A DNA stretch of 64,000 bases. Source: Acanthornis magna. Lineage: Eukaryota; Chordata; Aves; Passeriformes; Acanthizidae. Positions 30,553 to 44,690 of the stretch are shown here, in pieces (the stretch's first letter is position 1; each line of letters opens with the position of its first letter). The DNA lies in the NCBI GenBank assembly GCA_036785705.1, contig JAWUZG010000135.1:4030001-4094000 (forward strand), read 5' to 3'. The notes beneath the pieces are model-generated. The model was not told the DNA's origin. It made no database searches and saw only the letters and a list, made by a program, of their open reading frames with translations. A program made the translations under genes and the position numbers.

Positions 30553-33500
30553 GGGCTGAGGTGCTGTGGAGCTTCTGAGAAACGCTGTGTGCTGCCAGGA
30601 AGTGCTGTGTTCTAAGGTGCTCCTGCTTTTTTTGCTTGTTGAACAGACTTTGAAATTTGTTTTTGCCTGGATGGCATCACATTGGTGTTGTCCCGTGTTC
30701 AGGGAAAGCTGCTGATGAGAAGTGGGGCCATACTGAAGGCTTGTTGTGACTAAAGGCCATGCCTTGGGGCCCTGTAAGCAGGGGTGCCAAAGGAGGCCCT
30801 GGCAGCTGTGCTGGGCCGCAGCAGCGGTGAGCAGCAAAGTCCCTGTGCGTGGGGCCTCTGCCAGCCGGCAGCTGTCCCGTTTGCTGCGCTCGGGGGATCC
30901 GCAAATGAGCACGGCTCCTGGGCCCCCGATCCTGCTGCTCCCGGAGGCCTCAGGCTTTGGCCGCTGAGAAGATGGCAAGGCACGTGAAAGGAGTATTTCA
31001 GTAGCTTGGAGGGGAATTTTGCCTCGTAGAGCCTCTTTGTGTGCTTGTGGGAGTGCAGGTGTGCATGCGCTCTCTGCAATGTGGGAGAGGGGCTGCTCTG
31101 GTGGATTCAGAAGTGCTTTAGGTTTGTCCCTAAGTTCGGTCTCGAAGTTCCTGCAGTGCTATGGTAAGGGCTGTGTGGATCCTTTGCTGAGGTCTTGGGT
31201 TCCAGCTCAGTTCTAAGTGAAGCGTTGTGTAGTTGAAGTCCAGTTCAGTTGAAATGCCCTGAACTGCTGTTCCTGCCCTAAGTTGTTGATTTGAATTTGA
31301 GTTATCAAGTGAAATGTTGCTCAAGCTGAAGTGCTCTTAAGGGAAGTGCTCTTGAGCCTTTGGGCCATGTTCTTCTTATCCTGACCCTTTCTCTTCTTTA
31401 GAGACACAGCCTCACACACACGGACAGACAGACATAGATAATTTGGGTTTGATTTCATTTTGGATTGATTGACTCTGGATTTTTGTTTGTTGCTTTTCCT
31501 CGCTGTGCTTTGAGCATGGTATAAGTAGTAGAGTGAAGCTTGGCAAGGAAGCTTGTCCTGCTGTGGCTTTGCTATGAAATCTTTCTTTCCTAATAGCTTT
31601 CCCGTGATTCTCTTGAGTGATGTGCAAGTGCCTGTGCCATCACATCTCTTTAGCAGCGTGGAGCCGCCTGGGATGTCAGCACCGAGGTGCTGTGAGTGAT
31701 TGCTTGTGACACCAGGGCTTCTGGGCAGCGTGTGGAGTCCTGGCGTGTGCCTATGGCTGTCCTGGGACAGCCTGTGAGCTCAGTGCTCTTTTGAAAGCTG
31801 GATAGCTCTGGCGTGTCCCCAGGGAGTTCCTGTGCCAAGATGGGACCTGCTGGCTCTTTGGCAGCCTGGAGATGGCTGGAGTGTGCCCAGGGGGCAACTG
31901 TGAGTGTCAGGGACTTGCCAGCTCTAGAGGAGGATGGAGAGTGCAGAGATGTCCCCATGGAGTCTCTGTGAGTGCCTGTGAGCTCAGAAGTCTATGGAGG
32001 CTTAAGGCAGCTGTGATGAAATGGGATGTCAGCAGGGGGGCATGTAATGAAATTTGATCTCCCAGCTTGTGGTGGTGCATTCCTCTCTCCTCCCCTTTTT
32101 GAGCCCCAGCATGATCTGAGAAATGCTCCTTAGGCATCGGCCTTGAGGAACTGCAGCTTGGCTGAGCAGCTCTTGAGCTTATGAGAAACACTGTGTGCTC
32201 CCAGGAAGTGCTGCTGTCTAACGTGGTCCTGTTTTGTTTTTTTTTTTATCGTAACAGCCTTGGAAAAAAACAGCCTTGTTTTTGCCTGAATGGTAAACAT
32301 TGCGTGCCAGTGTGCGTGTCCTCTCCGGAATGTGGCAGAGGGGCTGCTCTCCTGGATTCTGAAGTAGTTTAGAAGTGCAAGGAAGTTCTGCCTGTAAGTA
32401 AAATTACTATTGAGAGATGGTAAATCCTGTGGGGGTCCTTTTCTGAGGTGTTGGGCTTGAGTTCATTTCTATGTGAAGTCTTATTAACTTGAAATATGGT
32501 TAGGATTAAATGCTGTTAAGTGTTGTTCCTCTGCTAGGTGGTTAATTTGAAGGTAGAAATTTAAATGTTGCTCAAATGGACGTACTGTTAAGTGAAGTGC
32601 TCTTGAGCCTTTCAAGCGTGTTCTTGTAATCCCGACACTTTCTCTCCTTTGGAGACACTCGCACACATACACAGACACAGACAGACAGACATAGGTAATT
32701 TTGGTTTAATTTCATTTTGGATTGATTGGATTTATTTTGTTTCATTTCCTCGCTGTGCCTTAAGCATGGTGTAGGTAGTAGAGTGGAGCTTGGCAAGGAA
32801 GCTTGTCCTGCTGTGGCTTTGCTATGAAATCTTTCTTTCCCGATAGCTTTCCTATGATTCTTGGAGTGATGTGCAAGTGCCTGTGCCATCACATCTCTTT
32901 AGCAGCGTGGAGCCACCTGGGATGTCAGCACCGAGGTGCTGGGAGTGAGTGCCTGTGACACCAGGGCTTCTGGGCAGCGTGTGGAGTCCTGGCATGTGCC
33001 TATGGCTGTCCTGGGACAGCCTGTGAGCTCAGTGTTCTTTTGAAAGCTGGATAGCTCTGGCGTGTCCCCAGGGAGTTCCTGTGCCAAGATGTGACCTGCT
33101 GGCTCTTTGGCAGCCTGGAGATGGCTGGAGTGTGCCCAGGGGGCAAGTGTGAGTGTCAGGGACTTGCCCGCTCTTGAGGAGGATGGAGGGTGCAGGGATG
33201 TCCCCATGGAGGCCCTGTGAGTGCCCGTGAGGTGGCGGCACCTTAGCAGCGTGAGACTCGTGGGCTGTCAGCCCTGAGAGCCTGTTGAAGGCCGTGATGT
33301 GCGTGCAGAGAGGTTTGTCAAATGGGAGAGTCGTGGCATGTCCCTATGGAGCCGCTGGGGTTGTGTGTGCCCTCAGTGTTCTTGAGGAGCCTCGAGAGCC
33401 CTGGGATGGCCCCGTGGAAGCGCAGGGAGTGCCTGTGACATAGCAGCGGTGCCTGATGAGATCCAAGGGCCCTGGGATGTCAGCTTGGAATGGCTGTGAG

Positions 33501-35265
33501 TGCCTGAGAGCACACGTCTGTCTCTCATGGCCGGAGAGCTGTGGCAGGTGCCCATGGTAGGTGTGTGAGTGCAGGTGAGCTCAGGGCTCTGCAGAAGGCT
33601 GTAGGCCTGTGGGCTGTGAGGCTGGAAGGCCTGGGAGTGCTTTGGAGCTGAGTGCTCTGTAGCAGTCGGGAGCCGCCTGGGAGGTTGTAGCAGGATGCTT
33701 TGGGCCGGCTGCTTTGCCTTGGAACGTGGTGCAGGCACTTGGAGCATGTGCTATTTGCAAATGTCTCCAGGTGTCTTTCAGAGGGCCAGCGTGTGTTGTT
33801 TTGGCCTTGAATTCTGCTGAAAGTCCTTCTGGCAAGGAAGCCTGCATGAAGGTGCTGCTAGTGAGGCAAAGATTTGGCAGCTGAGCAGCTGCCGGGAGTT
33901 GCAGGCGTCTGCCTGACAGTCAGTCCCTTGAGAGTGTCAATGTGCAGTCAGTCCCCTTTCCTAGGGGAGGTTTTTCTAGTGTGTTCCTCCTTGGAGTGTG
34001 TGTGGGCTCCTGCTGGGGAAGTGGACAGCAAGCAAGGGCACTGTTGGTGGTGAAGGGAGAGAGAGCTGCCCAGGAGTGTTGGTGTGGTGAGTTACATGGA
34101 GCTCTACTTGGGAATTGGGTTTTTTTGCTTGCTGTAAGATATGACTGCTTTCCTATTGTTTTCATAGAATGCACTCCATTGTACTCTGTGTAGGCTCCCA
34201 GGAGTAGGTTTAGCTTTTCTATGGAGTGGTCAGTAATTGGGATTGAGTTGTCTGTGTCGAATCATTTGTGTTAGGGAAGAGCTGCTTTTCTAGGAATAGA
34301 TCAGATGGGCCATTTGTAAGTGCTGCGGGACAGAGTTACCTAAAGCACTGGCTTTAAGTGTGAGGCTGGGATTGGATGCAGCCGCCGCCAAGGCTCCTGT
34401 GTCTGAGAAGGAGTTGAGAAAGCCAAGGGCTGCTCTCTGGCCCTCGTGACTCAGTGGCCAGGCTGCTCTGGGAGCCTTTGTGTGAATCTGCCAGCACAGC
34501 AGCGACAGATGTCCCCGAGGAGCTTGTGTGAGTGCAGGTGAGATCAGAGCTCTTGAGCAGCCTGGAGAGCCTGGGGATGTGGCCACGGAGCCGCCAGGAT
34601 ATCTGGTGACCTCGGGGTTCCTATGAGCAGAGGGAGCACTAAGATGTGCCCATGGCACCTGTGTAAGTGCCTGTGGCTAAAGGGCTCTTTTGCAGCCTGG
34701 AGAGCCTTGGCATGTGGCCATGAAGCCACAGTGCGTGTCTGTGACATCAGAGCGCTTTGGCAGCATGGAAAGGCCTGGAATGGCTGCAGGGGCCAGAGGT
34801 GAGTGCCTGTGGCATCAGAGCTGTCCAGCAGCAGCAGGGAGACGGAGGGAATGTCACAGGCCATGCCCTGTGAGTTGCTGTGACAGCATGGCTCCTTAGC
34901 AGCGTGCAGATTGCCGGGATGTTACCCTGCAGGCCCTGGCATTGCCCTGGTCGTGTGTGTTGTTTAGGAAGATAGAGAGAGCCGTGGCATGTCCCCCTGG
35001 AAGGCCAGGGAGTGGCAGTTGCAAAAGAGCTCCTTAGCACTTAGAGACACGTGGGATGTCCCCATGGAGGCACTGTGAGAGCCCGTGACCTCAGAGGTCT
35101 TTGGAAGCTGAGAGAGCCCCGGGATGCCATGGGATGTGAGCATGGGGAGCCTGTGGGCAGGTGTGATGTCCCTGCTTGTGCTGGTGCATCCCCCCCTGCC
35201 CTTTTTTCAGGCTGCAGCATGATATGAGAAATGCTGCTGAGGCCTTGGCCTTGACGAATGCAGCG
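30553..35265 (+). repeat. Array unit 6 (4713 bp)
   Basis: Has the G state near the start like units 1, 2, 7 and 12, 'ttcggtctc' like units 3 and 4, 'ggcaactg', 'agtctctg', the 11-T run and 'ccctgcagg'. It is the last unit to the right with 'ccctgcagg'; all later units have 'cccttgagg'. Confidence 0.95.
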
Positions 35266-38200
35266 GGGCTGAGGTGCTGTGGAGCTTCTGAGAAACGCTG
35301 TGTGCTGCCAGGAAGTGCTGTGTTCTAAGGTGCTCCTGCTTTTTTTGCTTGTTGAACAGACTTTGAAATTTGTTTTTGCCTGGATGGCATCACATTGGTG
35401 TTGTCCCGTGTTCAGGGAAAGCTGCTGATGAGAAGTGGGGCCATACTGAAGGCTTGTTGTGACTAAAGGCCATGCCTTGGGGCCCTGTAAGCAGGGGTGC
35501 CAAAGGAGGCCCTGGCAGCTGTGCTGGGCCGCAGCAGCGGTGAGCAGCAAAGTCCCTGTGCGTGGGGCCTCTGCCAGCCGGCAGCTGTCCCGTTTGCTGC
35601 GCTCGGGGGATCCGCAAATGAGCACGGCTCCTGGGCCCCCGATCCTGCTGCTCCCGGAGGCCTCAGGCTTTGGCCGCTGAGAAGATGGCAAGGCACGTGA
35701 AAGGAGTATTTCAGTAGCTTGGAGGGGAATTTTGCCTCGTAGAGCCTCTTTGTGTGCTTGTGGGAGTGCAGGTGTGCATGCGCTCTCTGCAATGTGGGAG
35801 AGGGGCTGCTCTGGTGGATTCAGAAGTGCTTTAGGTTTGTCCCTAAGTTAGGTCTCGAAGTTCCTGCAGTGCTATGGTAAGGGCTGTGTGGATCCTTTGC
35901 TGAGGTCTTGGGTTCCAGCTCAGTTCTAAGTGAAGCGTTGTGTAGTTGAAGTCCAGTTCAGTTGAAATGCCCTGAACTGCTGTTCCTGCCCTAAGTTGTT
36001 GATTTGAATTTGAGTTATCAAGTGAAATGTTGCTCAAGCTGAAGTGCTCTTAAGGGAAGTGCTCTTGAGCCTTTGGGCCATGTTCTTCTTATCCTGACCC
36101 TTTCTCTTCTTTAGAGACACAGCCTCACACACACGGACAGACAGACATAGATAATTTGGGTTTGATTTCATTTTGGATTGATTGACTCTGGATTTTTGTT
36201 TGTTGCTTTTCCTCGCTGTGCTTTGAGCATGGTATAAGTAGTAGAGTGAAGCTTGGCAAGGAAGCTTGTCCTGCTGTGGCTTTGCTATGAAATCTTTCTT
36301 TCCTAATAGCTTTCCCGTGATTCTCTTGAGTGATGTGCAAGTGCCTGTGCCATCACATCTCTTTAGCAGCGTGGAGCCGCCTGGGATGTCAGCACCGAGG
36401 TGCTGTGAGTGATTGCTTGTGACACCAGGGCTTCTGGGCAGCGTGTGGAGTCCTGGCGTGTGCCTATGGCTGTCCTGGGACAGCCTGTGAGCTCAGTGCT
36501 CTTTTGAAAGCTGGATAGCTCTGGCGTGTCCCCAGGGAGTTCCTGTGCCAAGATGGGACCTGCTGGCTCTTTGGCAGCCTGGAGATGGCTGGAGTGTGCC
36601 CAGGGGGCAACTGTGAGTGTCAGGGACTTGCCAGCTCTAGAGGAGGATGGAGAGTGCAGAGATGTCCCCATGGAGTCTCTGTGAGTGCCTGTGAGCTCAG
36701 AAGTCTATGGAGGCTTAAGGCAGCTGTGATGAAATGGGATGTCAGCAGGGGGGCATGTAATGAAATTTGATCTCCCAGCTTGTGGTGGTGCATTCCTCTC
36801 TCCTCCCCTTTTTGAGCCCCAGCATGATCTGAGAAATGCTCCTTAGGCATCGGCCTTGAGGAACTGCAGCTTGGCTGAGCAGCTCTTGAGCTTATGAGAA
36901 ACACTGTGTGCTCCCAGGAAGTGCTGCTGTCTAACGTGGTCCTGTTTTGTTTTTTTTTTTATCGTAACAGCCTTGGAAAAAAACAGCCTTGTTTTTGCCT
37001 GAATGGTAAACATTGCGTGCCAGTGTGCGTGTCCTCTCCGGAATGTGGCAGAGGGGCTGCTCTCCTGGATTCTGAAGTAGTTTAGAAGTGCAAGGAAGTT
37101 CTGCCTGTAAGTAAAATTACTATTGAGAGATGGTAAATCCTGTGGGGGTCCTTTTCTGAGGTGTTGGGCTTGAGTTCATTTCTATGTGAAGTCTTATTAA
37201 CTTGAAATATGGTTAGGATTAAATGCTGTTAAGTGTTGTTCCTCTGCTAGGTGGTTAATTTGAAGGTAGAAATTTAAATGTTGCTCAAATGGACGTACTG
37301 TTAAGTGAAGTGCTCTTGAGCCTTTCAAGCGTGTTCTTGTAATCCCGACACTTTCTCTCCTTTGGAGACACTCGCACACATACACAGACACAGACAGACA
37401 GACATAGGTAATTTTGGTTTAATTTCATTTTGGATTGATTGGATTTATTTTGTTTCATTTCCTCGCTGTGCCTTAAGCATGGTGTAGGTAGTAGAGTGGA
37501 GCTTGGCAAGGAAGCTTGTCCTGCTGTGGCTTTGCTATGAAATCTTTCTTTCCCGATAGCTTTCCTATGATTCTTGGAGTGATGTGCAAGTGCCTGTGCC
37601 ATCACATCTCTTTAGCAGCGTGGAGCCACCTGGGATGTCAGCACCGAGGTGCTGGGAGTGAGTGCCTGTGACACCAGGGCTTCTGGGCAGCGTGTGGAGT
37701 CCTGGCATGTGCCTATGGCTGTCCTGGGACAGCCTGTGAGCTCAGTGTTCTTTTGAAAGCTGGATAGCTCTGGCGTGTCCCCAGGGAGTTCCTGTGCCAA
37801 GATGTGACCTGCTGGCTCTTTGGCAGCCTGGAGATGGCTGGAGTGTGCCCAGGGGGCAAGTGTGAGTGTCAGGGACTTGCCCGCTCTTGAGGAGGATGGA
37901 GGGTGCAGGGATGTCCCCATGGAGGCCCTGTGAGTGCCCGTGAGGTGGCGGCACCTTAGCAGCGTGAGACTCGTGGGCTGTCAGCCCTGAGAGCCTGTTG
38001 AAGGCCGTGATGTGCGTGCAGAGAGGTTTGTCAAATGGGAGAGTCGTGGCATGTCCCTATGGAGCCGCTGGGGTTGTGTGTGCCCTCAGTGTTCTTGAGG
38101 AGCCTCGAGAGCCCTGGGATGGCCCCGTGGAAGCGCAGGGAGTGCCTGTGACATAGCAGCGGTGCCTGATGAGATCCAAGGGCCCTGGGATGTCAGCTTG

Positions 38201-39978
38201 GAATGGCTGTGAGTGCCTGAGAGCACACGTCTGTCTCTCATGGCCGGAGAGCTGTGGCAGGTGCCCATGGTAGGTGTGTGAGTGCAGGTGAGCTCAGGGC
38301 TCTGCAGAAGGCTGTAGGCCTGTGGGCTGTGAGGCTGGAAGGCCTGGGAGTGCTTTGGAGCTGAGTGCTCTGTAGCAGTCGGGAGCCGCCTGGGAGGTTG
38401 TAGCAGGATGCTTTGGGCCGGCTGCTTTGCCTTGGAACGTGGTGCAGGCACTTGGAGCATGTGCTATTTGCAAATGTCTCCAGGTGTCTTTCAGAGGGCC
38501 AGCGTGTGTTGTTTTGGCCTTGAATTCTGCTGAAAGTCCTTCTGGCAAGGAAGCCTGCATGAAGGTGCTGCTAGTGAGGCAAAGATTTGGCAGCTGAGCA
38601 GCTGCCGGGAGTTGCAGGCGTCTGCCTGACAGTCAGTCCCTTGAGAGTGTCAATGTGCAGTCAGTCCCCTTTCCTAGGGGAGGTTTTTCTAGTGTGTTCC
38701 TCCTTGGAGTGTGTGTGGGCTCCTGCTGGGGAAGTGGACAGCAAGCAAGGGCACTGTTGGTGGTGAAGGGAGAGAGAGCTGCCCAGGAGTGTTGGTGTGG
38801 TGAGTTACATGGAGCTCTACTTGGGAATTGGGTTTTTTTGCTTGCTGTAAGATATGACTGCTTTCCTATTGTTTTCATAGAATGCACTCCATTGTACTCT
38901 GTGTAGGCTCCCAGGAGTAGGTTTAGCTTTTCTATGGAGTGGTCAGTAATTGGGATTGAGTTGTCTGTGTCGAATCATTTGTGTTAGGGAAGAGCTGCTT
39001 TTCTAGGAATAGATCAGATGGGCCATTTGTAAGTGCTGCGGGACAGAGTTACCTAAAGCACTGGCTTTAAGTGTGAGGCTGGGATTGGATGCAGCCGCCG
39101 CCAAGGCTCCTGTGTCTGAGAAGGAGTTGAGAAAGCCAAGGGCTGCTCTCTGGCCCTCGTGACTCAGTGGCCAGGCTGCTCTGGGAGCCTTTGTGTGAAT
39201 CTGCCAGCACAGCAGCGACAGATGTCCCCGAGGAGCTTGTGTGAGTGCAGGTGAGATCAGAGCTCTTGAGCAGCCTGGAGAGCCTGGGGATGTGGCCACG
39301 GAGCCGCCAGGATATCTGGTGACCTCGGGGTTCCTATGAGCAGAGGGAGCACTAAGATGTGCCCATGGCACCTGTGTAAGTGCCTGTGGCTAAAGGGCTC
39401 TTTTGCAGCCTGGAGAGCCTTGGCATGTGGCCATGAAGCCACAGTGCGTGTCTGTGACATCAGAGCGCTTTGGCAGCATGGAAAGGCCTGGAATGGCTGC
39501 AGGGGCCAGAGGTGAGTGCCTGTGGCATCAGAGCTGTCCAGCAGCAGCAGGGAGACGGAGGGAATGTCACAGGCCATGCCCTGTGAGTTGCTGTGACAGC
39601 ATGGCTCCTTAGCAGCGTGCAGATTGCCGGGATGTTACCCTTGAGGCCCTGGCATTGCCCTGGTCGTGTGTGTTGTTTAGGAAGATAGAGAGAGCCGTGG
39701 CATGTCCCCCTGGAAGGCCAGGGAGTGGCAGTTGCAAAAGAGCTCCTTAGCACTTAGAGACACGTGGGATGTCCCCATGGAGGCACTGTGAGAGCCCGTG
39801 ACCTCAGAGGTCTTTGGAAGCTGAGAGAGCCCCGGGATGCCATGGGATGTGAGCATGGGGAGCCTGTGGGCAGGTGTGATGTCCCTGCTTGTGCTGGTGC
39901 ATCCCCCCCTGCCCTTTTTTCAGGCTGCAGCATGATATGAGAAATGCTGCTGAGGCCTTGGCCTTGACGAATGCAGCG
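35266..39978 (+). repeat. Array unit 7 (4713 bp)
   Basis: Nearly the same as unit 6 through modules A and B, but with 'ttaggtctc' instead of 'ttcggtctc' and with 'cccttgagg' near its end. It thus joins a unit-6-like front to a back like units 8-12. Confidence 0.95.
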
Positions 39979-42900
39979 GGGCTGAGGTGCTGTGGAGCTT
40001 CTGAGAAACGCTGTGTGCTGCCAGGAAGTGCTGTGTTCTAAGGTGCTCCTGCTTTTTTTGCTTGTTGAACAGACTTTGAAATTTGTTTTTGCCTGGATGG
40101 CATCACATTGGTGTTGTCCCGTGTTCAGGGAAAGCTGCTGATGAGAAGTGGGGCCATACTGAAGGCTTGTTGTGACTAAAGGCCATGCCTTGGGGCCCTG
40201 TAAGCAGGGGTGCCAAAGGAGGCCCTGGCAGCTGTGCTGGGCCGCAGCAGCGGTGAGCAGCAAAGTCCCTGTGCGTGGGGCCTCTGCCAGCCGGCAGCTG
40301 TCCCGTTTGCTGCACTCGGGGGATCCGCAAATGAGCACGGCTCCTGGGCCCCCGATCCTGCTGCTCCCGGAGGCCTCAGGCTTTGGCCGCTGAGAAGATG
40401 GCAAGGCACGTGAAAGGAGTATTTCAGTAGCTTGGAGGGGAATTTTGCCTCGTAGAGCCTCTTTGTGTGCTTGTGGCAGTGCAGGTATGCATGCGCTCTC
40501 TGCAATGTGGGAGAGGGGCTGCTCTGGTGGATTCAGAAGTGCTTTAGGTTTGTCCCTAAGTTAGGTCTCGAAGTTCCTGCAGTGCTATGGTAAGGGCTGT
40601 GTGGATCCTTTGCTGAGGTCTTGGGTTCCAGCTCAGTTCTAAGTGAAGCGTTGTGTAGTTGAAGTCCAGTTCAGTTGAAATGCCCTGAACTGCTGTTCCT
40701 GCCCTAAGTTGTTGATTTGAATTTGAGTTATCAAGTGAAATGTTGCTCAAGCTGAAGTGCTCTTAAGGGAAGTGCTCTTGAGCCTTTGGGCCATGTTCTT
40801 CTTATCCTGACCCTTTCTCTTCTTTAGAGACACAGCCTCACACACACGGACAGACAGACATAGATAATTTGGGTTTGATTTCATTTTGGATTGATTGACT
40901 CTGGATTTTTGTTTGTTGCTTTTCCTCGCTGTGCTTTGAGCATGGTATAAGTAGTAGAGTGAAGCTTGGCAAGGAAGCTTGTCCTGCTGTGGCTTTGCTA
41001 TGAAATCTTTCTTTCCTAATAGCTTTCCCGTGATTCTCTTGAGTGATGTGCAAGTGCCTGTGCCATCACATCTCTTTAGCAGCGTGGAGCCGCCTGGGAT
41101 GTCAGCACCGAGGTGCTGTGAGTGATTGCTTGTGACACCAGGGCTTCTGGGCAGCGTGTGGAGTCCTGGCGTGTGCCTATGGCTGTCCTGGGACAGCCTG
41201 TGAGCTCAGTGCTCTTTTGAAAGCTGGATAGCTCTGGCGTGTCCCCAGGGAGTTCCTGTGCCAAGATGTGACCTGCTGGCTCTTTGGCAGCCTGGAGATG
41301 GCTGGAGTGTGCCCAGGGGGCAAGTGTGAGTGTCAGGGACTTGCCAGCTCTTGAGGAGGATGGAGAGTGCAGAGATGTCCCCATGGAGCCCCTGTGAGTG
41401 CCTGTGAGCTCAGAAGTCTATGGAGGCTTAAGGCAGCTGTGATGAAATGGGATGTCAGCAGGGGGGCATGTAATGAAATTTGATCTCCCAGCTTGTGGTG
41501 GTGCATTCCTCTCTCCTCCCCTTTTTGAGCCCCAGCATGATCTGAGAAATGCTCCTTAGGCATCGGCCTTGAGGAACTGCAGCTTGGCTGAGCAGCTCTT
41601 GAGCTTATGAGAAACACTGTGTGCTCCCAGGAAGTGCTGCTGTCTAACGTGGTCCTGTTTTGTTTTTTTTTTATCGTAACAGCCTTGGAAAAAAACAGCC
41701 TTGTTTTTGCCTGAATGGTAAACATTGCGTGCCAGTGTGCGTGTCCTCTCCGGAATGTGGCAGAGGGGCTGCTCTCCTGGATTCTGAAGTAGTTTAGAAG
41801 TGCAAGGAAGTTCTGCCTGTAAGTAAAATTACTATTGAGAGATGGTAAATCCTGTGGGGGTCCTTTTCTGAGGTGTTGGGCTTGAGTTCATTTCTATGTG
41901 AAGTCTTATTAACTTGAAATATGGTTAGGATTAAATGCTGTTAAGTGTTGTTCCTCTGCTAGGTGGTTAATTTGAAGGTAGAAATTTAAATGTTGCTCAA
42001 ATGGACGTACTGTTAAGTGAAGTGCTCTTGAGCCTTTCAAGCGTGTTCTTGTAATCCCGACACTTTCTCTCCTTTGGAGACACTCGCACACGTACACAGA
42101 CACAGACAGACAGACATAGGTAATTTTGGTTTAATTTCATTTTGGATTGATTGGATTTATTTTGTTTCATTTCCTCGCTGTGCCTTAAGCATGGTGTAGG
42201 TAGTAGAGTGGAGCTTGGCAAGGAAGCTTGTCCTGCTGTGGCTTTGCTATGAAATCTTTCTTTCCCGATAGCTTTCCTATGATTCTTGGAGTGATGTGCA
42301 AGTGCCTGTGCCATCACATCTCTTTAGCAGCGTGGAGCCACCTGGGATGTCAGCACCGAGGTGCTGGGAGTGAGTGCCTGTGACACCAGGGCTTCTGGGC
42401 AGCGTGTGGAGTCCTGGCATGTGCCTATGGCTGTCCTGGGACAGCCTGTGAGCTCAGTGTTCTTTTGAAAGCTGGATAGCTCTGGCGTGTCCCCAGGGAG
42501 TTCCTGTGCCAAGATGTGACCTGCTGGCTCTTTGGCAGCCTGGAGATGGCTGGAGTGTGCCCAGGGGGCAAGTGTGAGTGTCAGGGACTTGCCCGCTCTT
42601 GAGGAGGATGGAGGGTGCAGGGATGTCCCCATGGAGGCCCTGTGAGTGCCCGTGAGGTGGCGGCACCTTAGCAGCGTGAGACTCGTGGGCTGTCAGCCCT
42701 GAGAGCCTGTTGAAGGCCGTGATGTGCGTGCAGAGAGGTTTGTCAAATGGGAGAGTCGTGGCATGTCCCTATGGAGCCGCTGGGGTTGTGTGTGCCCTCA
42801 GTGTTCTTGAGGAGCCTCGAGAGCCCTGGGATGGCCCCGTGGAAGCGCAGGGAGTGCCTGTGACATAGCAGCGGTGCCTGATGAGATCCAAGGGCCCTGG

Positions 42901-44690
42901 GATGTCAGCTTGGAATGGCTGTGAGTGCCTGAGAGCACACGTCTGTCTCTCATGGCCGGAGAGCTGTGGCAGGTGCCCATGGTAGGTGTGTGAGTGCAGG
43001 TGAGCTCAGGGCTCTGCAGAAGGCTGTAGGCCTGTGGGCTGTGAGGCTGGAAGGCCTGGGAGTGCTTTGGAGCTGAGTGCTCTGTAGCAGTCGGGAGCCG
43101 CCTGGGAGGTTGTAGCAGGATGCTTTGGGCCGGCTGCTTTGCCTTGGAACGTGGTGCAGGCACTTGGAGCATGTGCTATTTGCAAATGTCTCCAGGTGTC
43201 TTTCAGAGGGCCAGCGTGTGTTGTTTTGGCCTTGAATTCTGCTGAAAGTCCTTCTGGCAAGGAAGCCTGCATGAAGGTGCTGCTAGTGAGGCAAAGATTT
43301 GGCAGCTGAGCAGCTGCCGGGAGTTGCAGGCGTCTGCCTGACAGTCAGTCCCTTGAGAGTGTCAATGTGCAGTCAGTCCCCTTTCCTAGGGGAGGTTTTT
43401 CTAGTGTGTTCCTCCTTGGAGTGTGTGTGGGCTCCTGCTGGGGAAGTGGACAGCAAGCAAGGGCACTGTTGGTGGTGAAGGGAGAGAGAGCTGCCCAGGA
43501 GTGTTGGTGTGGTGAGTTACATGGAGCTCTACTTGGGAATTGGGTTTTTTTGCTTGCTGTAAGATATGACTGCTTTCCTATTGTTTTCATAGAATGCACT
43601 CCATTGTACTCTGTGTAGGCTCCCAGGAGTAGGTTTAGCTTTTCTATGGAGTGGTCAGTAATTGGGATTGAGTTGTCTGTGTCGAATCATTTGTGTTAGG
43701 GAAGAGCTGCTTTTCTAGGAATAGATCAGATGGGCCATTTGTAAGTGCTGCGGGACAGAGTTACCTAAAGCACTGGCTTTAAGTGTGAGGCTGGGATTGG
43801 ATGCAGCCGCCGCCAAGGCTCCTGTGTCTGAGAAGGAGTTGAGAAAGCCAAGGGCTGCTCTCTGGCCCTCGTGACTCAGTGGCCAGGCTGCTCTGGGAGC
43901 CTTTGTGTGAATCTGCCAGCACAGCAGCGACAGATGTCCCCGAGGAGCTTGTGTGAGTGCAGGTGAGATCAGAGCTCTTGAGCAGCCTGGAGAGCCTGGG
44001 GATGTGGCCACGGAGCCGCCAGGATATCTGGTGACCTCGGGGTTCCTATGAGCAGAGGGAGCACTAAGATGTGCCCATGGCACCTGTGTAAGTGCCTGTG
44101 GCTAAAGGGCTCTTTTGCAGCCTGGAGAGCCTTGGCATGTGGCCATGAAACCACAGTGCGTGTCTGTGACATCAGAGCGCTTTGGCAGCATGGAAAGGCC
44201 TGGAATGGCTGCAGGGGCCAGAGGTGAGTGCCTGTGGCATCAGAGCTGTCCAGCAGCAGCAGGGAGACGGAGGGAATGTCACAGGCCATGCCCTGTGAGT
44301 TGCTGTGACAGCATGGCTCCTTAGCAGCGTGCAGATTGCCGGGATGTTACCCTTGAGGCCCTGGCATTGCCCTGGTCGTGTGTGTTGTTTAGGAAGATAG
44401 AGAGAGCCGTGGCATGTCCCCCTGGAAGGCCAGGGAGTGGCAGTTGCAAAAGAGCTCCTTAGCACTTAGAGACACGTGGGATGTCCCCATGGAGGCACTG
44501 TGAGAGCCCGTGACCTCAGAGGTCTTTGGAAGCTGAGAGAGCCCCGGGATGCCATGGGATGTGAGCATGGGGAGCCTGTGGGCAGGTGTGATGTCCCTGC
44601 TTGTGCTGGTGCATCCCCCCCTGCCCTTTTTTCAGGCTGCAGCATGATATGAGAAATGCTGCTGAGGCCTTGGCCTTGACGAATGCAGCG
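39979..44690 (+). repeat. Array unit 8 (4712 bp)
   Basis: A state near the start, 'agcccctg', 10-T run, 'cacgtac'. It has 'ttgtggcagtgc' (about 40474), shared only with unit 10, and private changes 'caggtatgcatg' (about 40485) and 'atgaaaccac' (about 44147). Confidence 0.95.
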